Shown: positions 29,844 to 38,877, numbered from the stretch's first letter. The stretch is 64,000 nucleotides of DNA from Pedobacter faecalis (GCF_030182585.1 NZ_JARXOW010000001.1:1922001-1986000), one strand, 5' to 3'. Notes: generated by a model from the sequence alone, not told the origin. Numbers and translations are program-made.

Positions 29844-31313
29844 TCACTTCTTTAAAAGGCTCATCACCGTTTGTTTTTCAAAATAAACGGCCGCGCCGAT
29901 AAACAGCAGCAGCAGTCCGTTTCCAATATAAATATTTCTGTCAAATACCCAGAAAGAAAGTACAACGAGCACAACGGCCGTACACAGGTAAGCCAGGATC
30001 TTTTTCAGGTCGTACGGTATCGGATAGTTGCGCTGCCCCAGCACATAGGAGATCACCATCATTAGAAAATAGGCCAGCAGGGAAACCCAGGCCGAACCCA
30101 TATAACCGTATTCCGGCACCAGTAAAAAGTTAAATACGATGGTAGCCACGGCGCCAACCACCGAAATATACAGCCCGTAGCGTGTCTGGTCCGACAAGCG
30201 GTACCAGACCGACAAATTCATGTAGATTCCCAGACAAACATAGCCAAGCAACAGGAAGGGAACCGCGCCAAGGCCCGACCAGTATTCGCTGTTAATGAAA
30301 TATTTCAGCAGTTCTATGTTGGCCACCAGGCCGACAAAAATGATGGCCAGGGCTATCGAAAAATAATTGAGGATGACCGCGTAGGTTTGCCGCGCATTGG
30401 CGTTTTTAGCGTGACTGAAGAAAAAGGGTTCGGCACCCAAACGGAAAGCCATGTTGAACAGGCTCAGGAACACTGCAATCTTGCAAACCCCGCCGTAAAC
30501 ACCCAGATCATGATCAGACACCCCAAGTTTACTGATGATCATCTTATCCAGGTGCTCATTGATCACGAAGGAAAGATTGGCCACAAGCACAGGCCAGGAA
30601 TACGAAAACATACTGGCAAACAAAGCCCGGTCAAACCGCAGCTGCAATTTCAGCAGTTCGGGCAGCAGCATAAAAAAGGTCACCGAACTGGCAATAAGAT
30701 TCGCAATAAACACATAACCTACCCATTCCGTGCGGTACCAGGAAGCAAACCAATGCCCCGTCGCCCCGCCCGTTCCTATGATCAACGGGATACCAAAAAG
30801 GAAGAAGAGGTTAAAGCCGATAAAACACCCAATATTCACAAACTTGATAATGCTATATCTAACCGGCTTTCCGTCGGCTCGTACCCGCGCAAAGGGGATC
30901 ACGCATATGGCGTCCACAAACAGCACCCAGATCACTGAGCGAACATATGTTTTGTAATCTTCAAGCTGCGTAGCACTTTCTGCAAGATAGCTGGCCACCG
31001 GGGTGGTAAACACAAGGCCGGTCACCAGAAAGAGGAGTGAAATGAATGCAATACAGAAAAAGGCATTGTTATAAACCTCCTGCCTCTTTTCCTCATGCTT
31101 GTTCAGGTAGCGAAAAAAAGTAGTCTCCATTCCGAAGGCCAGAATCGCATTGAGCAGGGAGGCAGACGCATACATCTTCGTAAAAATGGCATAAACCCCC
31201 GGTTTGAAGACATCCGTAAAGAGGGGGGTCAAGATAAAATTGAACAGCCTGGAAACCATGGTAGAGATACCATAAATTGCTGTCTGCCCCAGAAACCGCT
31301 TTAATGCCCCCAT
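29844..31313 (-). CDS. Wzx-like polysaccharide/lipid flippase (MOP superfamily)
   Basis: A 489-aa protein with about 12-14 membrane helices, starting [19 protein letters not shown] as in oligosaccharide flippases. It probably moves a lipid-linked glycan across the inner membrane. No glycosyltransferase genes are nearby, so this may be the conserved solitary flippase found with dut and TPR genes in many Bacteroidota. The substrate is unknown. Confidence 0.87.
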   Translation of the reverse strand: MGALKRFLGQTAIYGISTMVSRLFNFILTPLFTDVFKPGVYAIFTKMYASASLLNAILAFGMETTFFRYLNKHEEKRQEVYNNAFFCIAFISLLFLVTGLVFTTPVASYLAESATQLEDYKTYVRSVIWVLFVDAICVIPFARVRADGKPVRYSIIKFVNIGCFIGFNLFFLFGIPLIIGTGGATGHWFASWYRTEWVGYVFIANLIASSVTFFMLLPELLKLQLRFDRALFASMFSYSWPVLVANLSFVINEHLDKMIISKLGVSDHDLGVYGGVCKIAVFLSLFNMAFRLGAEPFFFSHAKNANARQTYAVILNYFSIALAIIFVGLVANIELLKYFINSEYWSGLGAVPFLLLGYVCLGIYMNLSVWYRLSDQTRYGLYISVVGAVATIVFNFLLVPEYGYMGSAWVSLLAYFLMMVISYVLGQRNYPIPYDLKKILAYLCTAVVLVVLSFWVFDRNIYIGNGLLLLFIGAAVYFEKQTVMSLLKK

Positions 31314-31315
31314 AA

Positions 31316-31594
31316 CTATTTTTTAAGGATCACAAAATCCTTATAATTTTTAAGCTCACCTGCCGTCACGGTACATGCCTCCACCCTCGCACGGTCCGGA
31401 CCATCCTCGCACCATTCCACAAAAGTGTCCAGTGCCCACTGATCACCTTCAGCCTCTATATAAACGGACCCGTCTGATTCATTTCTTACCAGCCCCTTAA
31501 TGCCGGCCTGATCGGCTACATACTTTGTCGTTTGCCGGTAGCCTACGCCCTGCACTTTGCCTGTTACCCGTATGGCAATATGTTGTTTTGTCAT
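31316..31594 (-). CDS. acylphosphatase
   Basis: 92 aa from ATG 31594, which overlaps the nitronate monooxygenase stop as ATGA. The catalytic Arg is in GKVQGVGYRQTT and the Asn in VRNESDGSVYIEAEG. It hydrolyses acyl-phosphates. A longer in-frame start (31636) would lie inside the upstream gene and is not needed: 92 aa is the usual family length. Confidence 0.93.
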   Translation of the reverse strand: MTKQHIAIRVTGKVQGVGYRQTTKYVADQAGIKGLVRNESDGSVYIEAEGDQWALDTFVEWCEDGPDRARVEACTVTAGELKNYKDFVILKK

Positions 31595-32532
31595 AAATTC
31601 ATTAATCTGTTCTTTTCCCGCAAAAACTCCGCCCACATATCCTCAAGAATTCGCGCGGCCGGCCGCACCTCTTTAAGCATGGCGGCTACCTGACCGATCT
31701 CCAGCTCACCCTCCTCCATATCGCCCTCAAACATCCCCAGTTTGGCACGTGCGCGACCCAGCAACTGTAGCAGCGTGGTCGAATCCGCCCCCTCGGCCTC
31801 CGCCTGTGCCACCGCATCAGCAAAAGTATTCTTCAGCAGGCGCACGGGCACCAGCTTCTTCATGCGCAGCCGCGTGTCACCTTCGCCTGAAGCCACGATC
31901 CTGTCTTTAAAGGCCGGATGCGCGGAAGACTCCTCTGCTACCGCAAAGGCAGAGCCCACTTGCACCGCCTCTGCACCCAGCGCCATTGCCGCCAGCATCG
32001 CACGGCCGCTGCCTATGCCACCTGCGGCGATAACCGGAATTTTCAAGGCATCGCAAACCATCGGTACCAGACACATGGTAGTCGTTTCTTCCCGACCATT
32101 ATGCCCGCCCGCCTCGAAGCCTTCGGCCACCACGGCATCTGCACCGGCGCTTTCCGCTTTAAGCGCAAACCTGGTGTTGGCTACCACGTGAACTACTGTA
32201 ATGCCCTGCTCTTTCAGATAGCCCGTCCAGGTGGCAGGATTACCTGCGGAGGAAAAGACAATCCCGACTTTCTCATCCACAATCACCTGCATCAGCGCCT
32301 CGATACTCGGATACAGCAGGGGCACATTCACCGCAAAAGGTTTAGCGGTGGCGAGCCGGCATTTACGGATATGTTCGCGCAAAACTTCCGGATACATCGA
32401 GCCCGCGCCAATGATGCCCAGTCCGCCCGCTTCAGAAACTGCCGAGGCAAGCCGCCAACCACTGCACCAAACCATTCCCGCCTGAATAATGGGATACCGG
32501 ATACCAAAAAGTGCTGTGATCCTGTTTGTCAT
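31591..32532 (-). CDS. nitronate monooxygenase / NPD-type flavoprotein
   Basis: A 313-aa TIM-barrel FMN enzyme. Motifs are YPIIQAGMVWCSGWRLA at the N-terminus, EGFEAGGHNG with the expected catalytic histidine, and phosphate-binding AAGGIGSGRAMLAAMALGA. It oxidises alkyl nitronates; FabK-like enoyl reductases share the fold, so the substrate is not certain. It starts 3 bp after the amidohydrolase stop. Confidence 0.88.
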   Translation of the reverse strand: MTNRITALFGIRYPIIQAGMVWCSGWRLASAVSEAGGLGIIGAGSMYPEVLREHIRKCRLATAKPFAVNVPLLYPSIEALMQVIVDEKVGIVFSSAGNPATWTGYLKEQGITVVHVVANTRFALKAESAGADAVVAEGFEAGGHNGREETTTMCLVPMVCDALKIPVIAAGGIGSGRAMLAAMALGAEAVQVGSAFAVAEESSAHPAFKDRIVASGEGDTRLRMKKLVPVRLLKNTFADAVAQAEAEGADSTTLLQLLGRARAKLGMFEGDMEEGELEIGQVAAMLKEVRPAARILEDMWAEFLREKNRLMNL

Positions 32533-32535
32533 CTC

Positions 32536-33714
32536 TTAATATAGTCGCCTCATTGCACTGCCCAGCATCACCCTGCCGTCACTTTCCTCAAATTGCAGCA
32601 GGTTTATACCCGGCCGCTTACCCACTTCGAGGCAACCATAACGATCGTCGACGCCCAAAAAGCGTGCGCCGTTCCAGGTTGCCCAAACAAGCAGTTCTTC
32701 TACAGGAACGCCGAAATGCTTCTGTAACGTAACCATTTCAGCAAAAATACTCAGACTTTCATTACTTGCCAGACTGTCCGTACCCAGCGTTATGGTGAGC
32801 CCCTCTTCGCGCAACATCTGCACGTCGGGCAGGCGGTTTTCGATATAAAGGTTGGCATTAGGACACAAACACCAGAACAGGTTCCGGTGCATGGCCCTGG
32901 CAAACTGCACGTCCGACCTCGAGGTAAAAGTATTATGTACCAGCAATACACGCTGGTTTGGCGGCAGCATGGGCAGGTAACTCCGCAGGGAAGACCTGCC
33001 CGTAGGCTTGTAGAAATCGATATTCAGTCCGAGCGACTCGTAAAGGCTGAGGAATGCACCCTGCTTACTTTCAAAAAAAGCATTTTCGTCAGCCGTCTCC
33101 TGGTTATGGATACTTAAAAACGTGTCTTCTTGTTCCACCACCTCTTTCAGTCGCTCAAACAGGGGTTGCGACACAGAATAGGGCGCATGCGGCGAAAGGG
33201 ATACCGACAGCGGGGCGAACTTCGCTTTGCTTTCCATCGCACGCTCCAGTACCTTACCCGCCACATCAGGGTTAAACCCCATCGTTTCGAGGAAAGTATG
33301 GTACCAGATCAGGCTTCCCCTTTTAATCATCTTTGAAACTGGCGTGTTGGAGATATCGCCAACGGCGACGATGCCGTTTTCCAGCATCTCTTTATCGGCC
33401 CTCCGCATAGCAGCATCAAGCGCATATTCATCTGCGGTACGCATCTTCATCACGGCCTGGACGAATTCTGGCAAACCAGTATGCTTGTCGATCTTTCCCC
33501 GCAAGCTCGAGAGCTCCAGGTGACAATGCGTATTCACAAAGCCTGGAACCAGCAGGCCATCATAATGCTTTGCATCGCCAATCCCCATAGCTGCAGCCTC
33601 TTGCTCCGTAAGCACTTGCCTGATCGTGCCCTTGGAGTCTACGCCAAGCACCCCGTTTTTTATAGGGGCTGAAGTGACCGGGTAAACATAACTCGCAGAG
33701 ATATATGAAACCAT
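32536..33714 (-). CDS. amidohydrolase-family deaminase
   Basis: 392 aa. Metal-binding motifs of the cytosine deaminase/chlorohydrolase group are present: VNTHCHLELSS (about 63), LSPHAPYS, HNQETADE, HNTFTS and TLGTDSLASNES. The substrate is unknown; 5-methylthioadenosine/S-adenosylhomocysteine or aminodeoxyfutalosine-type deaminases are plausible relatives. It is the first gene of the 12-gene minus-strand run ending at 23063. Confidence 0.82.
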   Translation of the reverse strand: MVSYISASYVYPVTSAPIKNGVLGVDSKGTIRQVLTEQEAAAMGIGDAKHYDGLLVPGFVNTHCHLELSSLRGKIDKHTGLPEFVQAVMKMRTADEYALDAAMRRADKEMLENGIVAVGDISNTPVSKMIKRGSLIWYHTFLETMGFNPDVAGKVLERAMESKAKFAPLSVSLSPHAPYSVSQPLFERLKEVVEQEDTFLSIHNQETADENAFFESKQGAFLSLYESLGLNIDFYKPTGRSSLRSYLPMLPPNQRVLLVHNTFTSRSDVQFARAMHRNLFWCLCPNANLYIENRLPDVQMLREEGLTITLGTDSLASNESLSIFAEMVTLQKHFGVPVEELLVWATWNGARFLGVDDRYGCLEVGKRPGINLLQFEESDGRVMLGSAMRRLY

Positions 33715-33737
33715 GATACAAAGAAAAGGTATTTCCG

Positions 33738-34391
33738 CTAAAGAATGGTCAATTCACCTAAGTAATTGCTTGTACTTACCGCATCACCGGCCGCAGCCAC
33801 AAACAACACATAGAGGTGCACCGCATCGCCTGTGAAGCTGCCGGGCAACTGCAGCAGGGCCTCCCGGTCCTTTCGGCAAGCCACCTCATGAAAGGTTACG
33901 AACTTTTCCTTGGCTGTATTGTACACCACCACGGTGATAAGGTCATCATCCGCATTAAATGCAGACGGCCTGTAATTCGCCCAGCTTAGGAAAAGCGCTG
34001 CCCCGCCCGCTGCAGCCGGTGTGGCAAACCAGGAACTAAGCAGTTCACCGCGACTGATCACTGCACGGGTATAATCAATGCCTTTCACCCCTTCGTCGAC
34101 CTTTATTGCATGTTTCATCAAATTCGAGATCGCCATATTCATGGGGGTAGGGCCCTCCGTAAACTGCTGGTACCCTATGGTTATAACCTCCCTGATGGAA
34201 CGCAGCCAGCTGCTCACGTCCGAAAGCAGCTTTCGTTGCCGCAACTGCTTTTCTGTAGGCTGCTGATTTGATTTGCCGGGCAGACTCCGGAAATAGTCAA
34301 CACCCCGCCAGGACACCCCTACCACCGTGCCCACTTTGCCATGAAAGCTCCCGTTTATACCATTCCTATATTTTGCCACGCTTGCCTCCAT
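33738..34391 (-). CDS. DUF6266 family protein (copy 1)
   Basis: 217 aa from ATG 34391 (MEASVAKYRNG). The N-terminal signature NGSFHGKVGTVVGVSWRG and RSLPGKSNQQPTEKQLRQR is shared with copy 2 at 35346-35993. The C-terminal half (about 120-217) is beta-rich and ends VSTSNYLGELTIL. Function is unknown; there is no signal peptide or membrane helix. The start overlaps the end of the CHAP-like gene by 26 bp, suggesting coupled translation. Confidence 0.8.
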   Translation of the reverse strand: MEASVAKYRNGINGSFHGKVGTVVGVSWRGVDYFRSLPGKSNQQPTEKQLRQRKLLSDVSSWLRSIREVITIGYQQFTEGPTPMNMAISNLMKHAIKVDEGVKGIDYTRAVISRGELLSSWFATPAAAGGAALFLSWANYRPSAFNADDDLITVVVYNTAKEKFVTFHEVACRKDREALLQLPGSFTGDAVHLYVLFVAAAGDAVSTSNYLGELTIL

Positions 34392-35004
34392 TTCTTTTTC
34401 CGGATTGCGGGCGACCCGCATTGTCCAGCCAGTTTGCCAGCTTAGCAACCGTTCGTTGGTGCCTTATCTTTCTATATACACCTTCACCATCGCGTGCCCC
34501 GCTCATGTTGGTATTTCCCTCCGTGCCAAGGACCCAATCGCCCTGCCAGCCCGTTACAATTCCGCAATGGCCCACCCGTCCCAGCGAGGGATAATACAGC
34601 CCATACACAAGGGCTTTTTCCTGACGCGCCGGTATACCTGCCATACGGTTTACCATCTCCCGTCCACTGGGGAACAAGGCCGGCGTCCAGGCGGTACGTG
34701 GATGAGCGAAACCCGCTTCAGCAAACACCCAGCTTACATACGCCGCGCACCACGGCGAACCTTTTCCGAGACCCACGTACTTAAGATATGCTTCAACACG
34801 CCGACCACAATTTTCACAACCTTCCTCCCTAACGCCGATCTCATTTTCGGCGATTCTGATAATTCTTTCCTCATCATTCTCCTTTTTGTACATCAAAAAA
34901 CGCTGCTCCGACACCCGGGCTGCTACAACACCGCTGCCAGGCAGCCAACCCCCGCAAACAAAAGCAAGGCAAAACAAGCCAGATAAAAACTTAACTGTAC
35001 CCAT
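34366..35004 (-). CDS. CHAP-like peptidoglycan amidase/endopeptidase
   Basis: A 212-aa protein. The core (about 45-185) shows the catalytic cysteine in GSPWCAAYVSWVFAEAGF, the histidine in GRVGHCGIVTGW and TEGNTN, the layout of CHAP/NlpC-type cell-wall hydrolases. The first start gives a hydrophobic, signal-like N-terminus but overlaps the upstream membrane gene by 82 bp. The ATG at 34893 (MYKKENDEER) gives a 175-aa cytosolic, endolysin-like form starting 30 bp after that stop. Either start is possible. Neighbours are a three-helix membrane protein and DUF6266 proteins. Confidence 0.75.
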   Translation of the reverse strand: MGTVKFLSGLFCLAFVCGGWLPGSGVVAARVSEQRFLMYKKENDEERIIRIAENEIGVREEGCENCGRRVEAYLKYVGLGKGSPWCAAYVSWVFAEAGFAHPRTAWTPALFPSGREMVNRMAGIPARQEKALVYGLYYPSLGRVGHCGIVTGWQGDWVLGTEGNTNMSGARDGEGVYRKIRHQRTVAKLANWLDNAGRPQSGKRNGGKRGKI

Positions 35005-35294
35005 ACATCCATCTCCTTAATTTTTAAAGCCAAAACACCCGGGCTTGGCAAACCCAGGTAAATCAAAAAACCCTTCAGCAGCCACAGACTCATCCCTATC
35101 ACCATCAGAAAACAAAGCATGCTGATCACGATAAGCACCACAATGCCCGGATCTACATAGCCCGACCTCACATCGAGAGCGAGCACCATACGCTGAACCA
35201 ACGGCCATATCAGCACCAGCGTTGTAAACACCAGCACGCGCCTGGTCAGCTCATAATTGCCTTTGCGAAATACGCTTAATAATAAACCGCCCAT
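34923..35294 (-). CDS. three-helix membrane protein, holin-like context
   Basis: 123 aa with three predicted membrane helices (about 19-39, 47-75, 97-121) and a short basic N-terminus (FRKGNYELTRR). No family is recognised. The size and its place just before a cell-wall hydrolase resemble holin-lysin pairs, but that is inference from context only. The intrinsic terminator at 35306-35336 stands between it and the upstream DUF6266 gene. Confidence 0.65.
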   Translation of the reverse strand: MGGLLLSVFRKGNYELTRRVLVFTTLVLIWPLVQRMVLALDVRSGYVDPGIVVLIVISMLCFLMVIGMSLWLLKGFLIYLGLPSPGVLALKIKEMDVWVQLSFYLACFALLLFAGVGCLAAVL

Positions 35295-35305
35295 AAAATA
35301 TTCAT

Positions 35306-35336
35306 TTAAAAAAGGCGGCGCACATCGCGCCGCCTG
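35306..35336 (-). terminator. strong intrinsic terminator after DUF6266 copy 2
   Basis: A 9-bp GC-rich perfect stem, AGGCGGCGC (35313-35321) and GCGCCGCCT (35327-35335), with a 5-nt loop. On the minus strand it is followed by TTTTTT. It lies 10 bp past the DUF6266 copy-2 stop. Confidence 0.85.
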
Positions 35337-35345
35337 ATACTACCA

Positions 35346-35993
35346 CTACGCGATATCCATATCGCCCAGATACACACTGTCACTGGCATGCTTGCCATCA
35401 GCGCTTATAAAGAACACCCAGATATCTACACTGTCGCCGCTAAAATCCGGTGGGAGTGAAAGCGCATAGCTTTGGGTCGACCGCGCCACGGCGTCCTGCA
35501 CCACAACGAAGCGGTCTTTCACCGCATTGTACACCACAATCGTGACCTTGTCAGTGCCATTGGTGTTTCCCAGACCAGTACCTGCATTGTTCAGCCAGCT
35601 AAAATCAAGCTGCGCATCTACCGCGGCCGAAACATCCATAACCGGTGGCTCCAGCAGCGGGCCGCGGCTGAGCGTGATCTTGCTGTAGTCGAGCGACAGG
35701 TCCGGATACACACCAACGATCGCCTCGTTCAGGTTATACTGCATCGCGGCGTTATTGGCCGACTGCCCCCGCTTCCTGTTCCTGAATCCAGCCTTAAGCA
35801 CCGGACCTATCGGGCGGAAAAACCCGATCATCAAACCAAAAGCAGCACGCTGTGCGAGCTGCGCCGCCGTAGCCGGCTTACTCGATTTCGACGGCAAACT
35901 TCGCATCGTCCATTCACCTTCACGAACGGCACCAATCACCGTCCCAACTTTTCCTGAGAATGGCCCCAGGATACCTTTACCAAATTTTCCCAT
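35346..35993 (-). CDS. DUF6266 family protein (copy 2)
   Basis: 215 aa from ATG 35993 (MGKFGKGILGPFSGKVG). It shares with copy 1 the N-terminal pattern GxxGxFxGKVGTVIG, MRSLPSKSSKPATAAQLAQR and the C-terminal SDSVYLGDMDIA. A beta-sandwich-like second half is inferred from alternating hydrophobic strands (KVTIVVYNAVKDRFVVVQ). Function is unknown. A terminator follows, so this copy may be expressed apart from the lysin and copy 1. Confidence 0.82.
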   Translation of the reverse strand: MGKFGKGILGPFSGKVGTVIGAVREGEWTMRSLPSKSSKPATAAQLAQRAAFGLMIGFFRPIGPVLKAGFRNRKRGQSANNAAMQYNLNEAIVGVYPDLSLDYSKITLSRGPLLEPPVMDVSAAVDAQLDFSWLNNAGTGLGNTNGTDKVTIVVYNAVKDRFVVVQDAVARSTQSYALSLPPDFSGDSVDIWVFFISADGKHASDSVYLGDMDIA

Positions 35994-36117
35994 AATGTTT
36001 ATTTGTTTTAAAAAGTCAATACACGAGCGCGTTAATCTCTTTCTGTTACACCATTTGTAACCCAATATGTCAAAGAACTTACTTCAGCACCCCCCGGTAC
36101 CTAAATTGCTTTTGTTA

Positions 36118-36312
36118 TGCTTTTGCTGAGCTGACCTGAGCGGCTTTGTTGCGGAGCTTCAAAGGAGGCCTTTCCAGTGGGCAAAAAAATTGCTTTTGCT
36201 GAGCTGACCTTAGCGGCTTTGTTGCGGAGCTTCAAAGGAGGCCTTTCCAGTGGGCAAAAAAATTGCTTTTGCTGAGCTGACCTTAGCGGCTTTGTTGCGG
36301 AGCTTCAAAGGA
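36118..36312. repeat. three tandem copies of a 73-bp repeat
   Basis: Units start at 36118, 36191 and 36264, exactly 73 bp apart; the third stops after about 49 bp at 36312. Copies 1 and 2 differ by one base in the part inspected (CTGACCTGAGCGG against CTGACCTTAGCGG), apart from the ends. Each full unit holds GAGCTGACC, TTGTTGCGGAGCTTC, a small inverted repeat AAAGG-agg-CCTTT and the A-run GCAAAAAAATTGC. The array fills the 252-bp gap between DUF6266 copy 2 (start 35993) and the end of the 120-aa gene at 36318. No reading frame is seen. Confidence 0.9.
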
Positions 36313-36317
36313 TGCAG

Positions 36318-36680
36318 TCAGCGAAGCAAATGCAATTTTTTAACAGCATAATCAAACTCCGCAATACTGCAGTCACAAGCAAACTCACACCTCACTTCAC
36401 CTTGAAAAGCATCCAGCCTGCGCCACAAATTCACAGAAACCATCCGCGCCGCACAGGAAACCTCCAGTACAAACTCATTGCAGGCCTCATCAAGCAAATC
36501 AAACCAGCTCTCCCGGCCGCCACCAGCAATTACTGCACGGCGCAACTGCTCCAGTTTGGCTACGAAAGGCAGCACACCAACCAAACGCGAAAGCTTAAAC
36601 GCAAAGCCATTCGCAGCAAAAACCACTTCGGCCTTGTCATCCGCTACCGCTCCTAAAGAAATCTTAAATCTATCATCCAT
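36318..36680 (-). CDS. hypothetical protein, 120 aa
   Basis: Starts at ATG 36680 (MDDRFKISLGAVADDKAEVV). No signal peptide or membrane helix, and no family is recognised. It contains short hydrophobic beta-like stretches and four cysteines (ACNEFVLEVSCAARM; CEFACDCSIAEF). Its stop abuts the 73-bp repeat array, which would lie in its 3' untranslated region. It points the same way as the DUF6266-lysin genes. Confidence 0.55.
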   Translation of the reverse strand: MDDRFKISLGAVADDKAEVVFAANGFAFKLSRLVGVLPFVAKLEQLRRAVIAGGGRESWFDLLDEACNEFVLEVSCAARMVSVNLWRRLDAFQGEVRCEFACDCSIAEFDYAVKKLHLLR

Positions 36681-36831
36681 AATACCTGATCGTTTAACCT
36701 GACACAAAAGTCGCCTTCTGAAAATCAAACAGATCAGGGTGTAGTGAGAATGGCACTGGCCGACACAACTTTGTCACCAGTTGTCGGACTTTATTGATAA
36801 AATCCTTAACTTAGCTCATATATAACCTGTT

Positions 36832-37170
36832 ATGAAAAAAACGCTTACCCCAATTGCCGCACTTACCTTAATCGCCCTGGCAAGTCATGCCCAGCAGACA
36901 GAAATCGAGAAGCTCGACTCGACATATAAAAAAACTGACACGGTTAAGATCAGAGGCTTTCACATCAGTCGGGGCAAGTCCGGACCTTTCGTTAAAAAGA
37001 TGGGAACAGATACAGTACATGGCCCAGTTAAGATGCCCAACGGCTACCGGGAATCTAGAATCGAACCCGTTTCCATGCCCACTTACCGGATCGGGGAACC
37101 GGGAGAGCCAAAAGTCCGGGGCCTGAACATTCAAAACCTTGAAAAACCTAAAAAGAATAAGAAGAAGTGA
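36832..37170 (+). CDS. small secreted hypothetical protein
   Basis: A 112-aa protein with a signal peptide (about 1-20, LALASHAQQ type) and a basic tail ending in KKNKKK. The mature part is rich in charged and proline residues and has no recognised domain. Upstream bases 36775-36825 are AT-rich and may hold its promoter. It converges with the TPR gene at 37174, with only 3 bp between the stops. Confidence 0.6.
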   Translation: MKKTLTPIAALTLIALASHAQQTEIEKLDSTYKKTDTVKIRGFHISRGKSGPFVKKMGTDTVHGPVKMPNGYRESRIEPVSMPTYRIGEPGEPKVRGLNIQNLEKPKKNKKK

Positions 37171-37173
37171 TGC

Positions 37174-38043
37174 TTAAAGTTTTTGCTTCATGTCGTTCAA
37201 ATTCCGCATCATCACAGAATTTGGATTAGCAATAAGTTGTTCCGCTTTCTTATACCACTCCTCAAATTTACCTTTGTTCCGTACGCTAAAAAAGCCATAC
37301 GCCATATTGTAGGCCATTTCCATTTTTTGCGGGCTTTGCCCAGCAAGATCAATCCCTGCTGAATAAGTCTTTTCGGCGTCCTCCAGTTTGCCTAGATTCA
37401 TATACGTATAGCCAAGTTCGCGGTAAAACCAGAAGTTTTTCGGATCATGCCTCATCGCCACGTTTAACACTTCGGCAGCTTTATCAAACTTTTTGTTAGC
37501 ATTATAATTAAAAGCAAGTTCAAATTCAAGGCCTGCTGCATGAGGCTCTTTCGCGTATGCATTAAGCAAATATTCTAATGCCTTAGCGTAAGCACCTACA
37601 TGGTTGTAGTGCCGGCCCCAGGTAACAATGTTCCTGGTCTCTTCCATGTTTACCTTATAATGCTTGAGGAATGCAGCTTCTTGAGGGAGATTCAACTGCT
37701 TCAGCCGGTCAGCCGACAACGGAGAAACCTGGGCAATGTTTGTCTCGAGCCGGACTTTCGCATTTCCACTATTGCTGAATGGCCTGGCGGAGAAGGTTCC
37801 GTCGTCCATGACCTTAAATGTACCTTGAAAATCAAAAGTAAAACCCGCTGAGGAATCGACATAAACCACTCCGTAAGCATAAGCAGAATCTGTATGCTTT
37901 TTAGGGAACACCACCCACTGATTTTCCATGTCGTAGAAGTTCTTATTGAAAACAAGATCGGTTGCAGCTTTTTGCTGTGCAGAAAGAAACAGGGGTGCAA
38001 TGCTTATCAGCAAAACGAGGCATTTAAATGGAGAGAATTTCAT
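37174..38043 (-). CDS. secreted tetratricopeptide repeat protein
   Basis: 289 aa with a signal peptide (about 1-23, APLFLSAQQ). The N-terminal half (30-130) has no recognised domain; TPR-like helices occupy about 145-270 (AAEVLNVAMRHDPKNFWFYR, GKLEDAEKTYSAGIDL). Likely periplasmic or outer-membrane associated. It is divergent from the small membrane protein gene at 38155. Confidence 0.75.
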   Translation of the reverse strand: MKFSPFKCLVLLISIAPLFLSAQQKAATDLVFNKNFYDMENQWVVFPKKHTDSAYAYGVVYVDSSAGFTFDFQGTFKVMDDGTFSARPFSNSGNAKVRLETNIAQVSPLSADRLKQLNLPQEAAFLKHYKVNMEETRNIVTWGRHYNHVGAYAKALEYLLNAYAKEPHAAGLEFELAFNYNANKKFDKAAEVLNVAMRHDPKNFWFYRELGYTYMNLGKLEDAEKTYSAGIDLAGQSPQKMEMAYNMAYGFFSVRNKGKFEEWYKKAEQLIANPNSVMMRNLNDMKQKL

Positions 38044-38104
38044 AAGCGGTAATTAACGTTTGGCAACCTAATATAACATTATTAAATAAATTATCTAAAA
38101 GCAC

Positions 38105-38136
38105 TTTGAATTACAAAGTTATTATATATACCTTTG
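38105..38136 (+). promoter_or_regulatory. Bacteroidota-type promoter
   Basis: TTTG at 38105-38108, a 20-nt spacer, then TACCTTTG at 38129-38136: a full match to TTTG-N19..21-TAnnTTTG. It drives the small membrane protein gene at 38155 and leaves a leader of only about 10-15 nt. Confidence 0.7.
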
Positions 38137-38154
38137 TATCAAACATGTAGAACT

Positions 38155-38499
38155 ATGACAACATCAGTTAAAAACATCGAACCCAAACAACCACTCTTTT
38201 CTCCGTTACTAACCCGCAGAATGATCGCCTGCGCACTCGTAGGGCTTATCGTGGTCGGCGTATTTGTTATCGGAGCCGGAGAAGGCGATCCTTCCTGGGG
38301 TAAATACTGGCGCATCAAACCTTTACTGCTTACTCCGGCGCTTTGTGCTGTTGTTGGACTATGCTATGACATCACGCAGCCCCTCAGGGATATTAAAGGC
38401 TGGAGAGGTAATGTACTTTTTATTTTAAGCCTGCTTGCAATGCTCGTTGGCTTATGGATGAGCCTGATCCTCGGCTTAAACGGCACCATGTGGGACTAA
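38155..38499 (+). CDS. small three-helix membrane protein
   Basis: 114 aa from ATG 38155, just downstream of a clear promoter; an upstream in-frame TTG at 38134 lies inside the promoter and is excluded. There are about three membrane helices (31-49, 63-79, 91-110) and a cytosolic N-terminus. Similar short proteins in Sphingobacteriaceae are often named KefB-like, but nothing here shows potassium transport. Role unknown. Confidence 0.65.
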   Translation: MTTSVKNIEPKQPLFSPLLTRRMIACALVGLIVVGVFVIGAGEGDPSWGKYWRIKPLLLTPALCAVVGLCYDITQPLRDIKGWRGNVLFILSLLAMLVGLWMSLILGLNGTMWD

Positions 38500-38523
38500 G
38501 TACCGGGTAGATGCATAAGATCG

Positions 38524-38877
38524 TCAAGAAAGCGAAATCTTGTCAACGAGCGCATCAATATCAAATGGCTTGGCAATAAAGCCATCGGCACCCGCGGCCA
38601 TAGCAACAGACTGGCCGTCGCGGCTGGCCGACATAATGATCACCTTGGTTTCCCTGGTGCGCTCGTCTTCCCTCAACCGCTTCAGCACCTGGTCTCCGGA
38701 AAGGCCGGGCATCCACAGATCCATCAGCAGCAGATCCGGATTAAGGTTAAGCACCTGATCCAAAACCTTTCTGCTGTCTGTTTCTGTAACTATTTCAAAC
38801 GGGGTATCCTCAAGCACCATTTCGAGCATCTCTAGGATGTCCGCATCATCATCACAAATGATAAGCTTTTTAATCAT
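38524..38877 (-). CDS. single-domain response regulator
   Basis: A 117-aa receiver domain only. The acidic pocket is in ICDDDAD, the phosphoacceptor Asp in LLLMDLWMPG, the Ser/Thr switch in IIMSAS, and the conserved Lys in FIAKPFD. There is no output domain, so it must act by protein contact, as a phosphate sink or through another partner. It overlaps the LOV histidine kinase gene by 8 bp, so the two form a pair. Confidence 0.93.
   Translation of the reverse strand: MIKKLIICDDDADILEMLEMVLEDTPFEIVTETDSRKVLDQVLNLNPDLLLMDLWMPGLSGDQVLKRLREDERTRETKVIIMSASRDGQSVAMAAGADGFIAKPFDIDALVDKISLS

Noticed and set aside
36118-36312. Tandem repeat considered as a CRISPR array
   Set aside because: The whole 73-bp unit repeats with no variable spacers and there are no cas genes.
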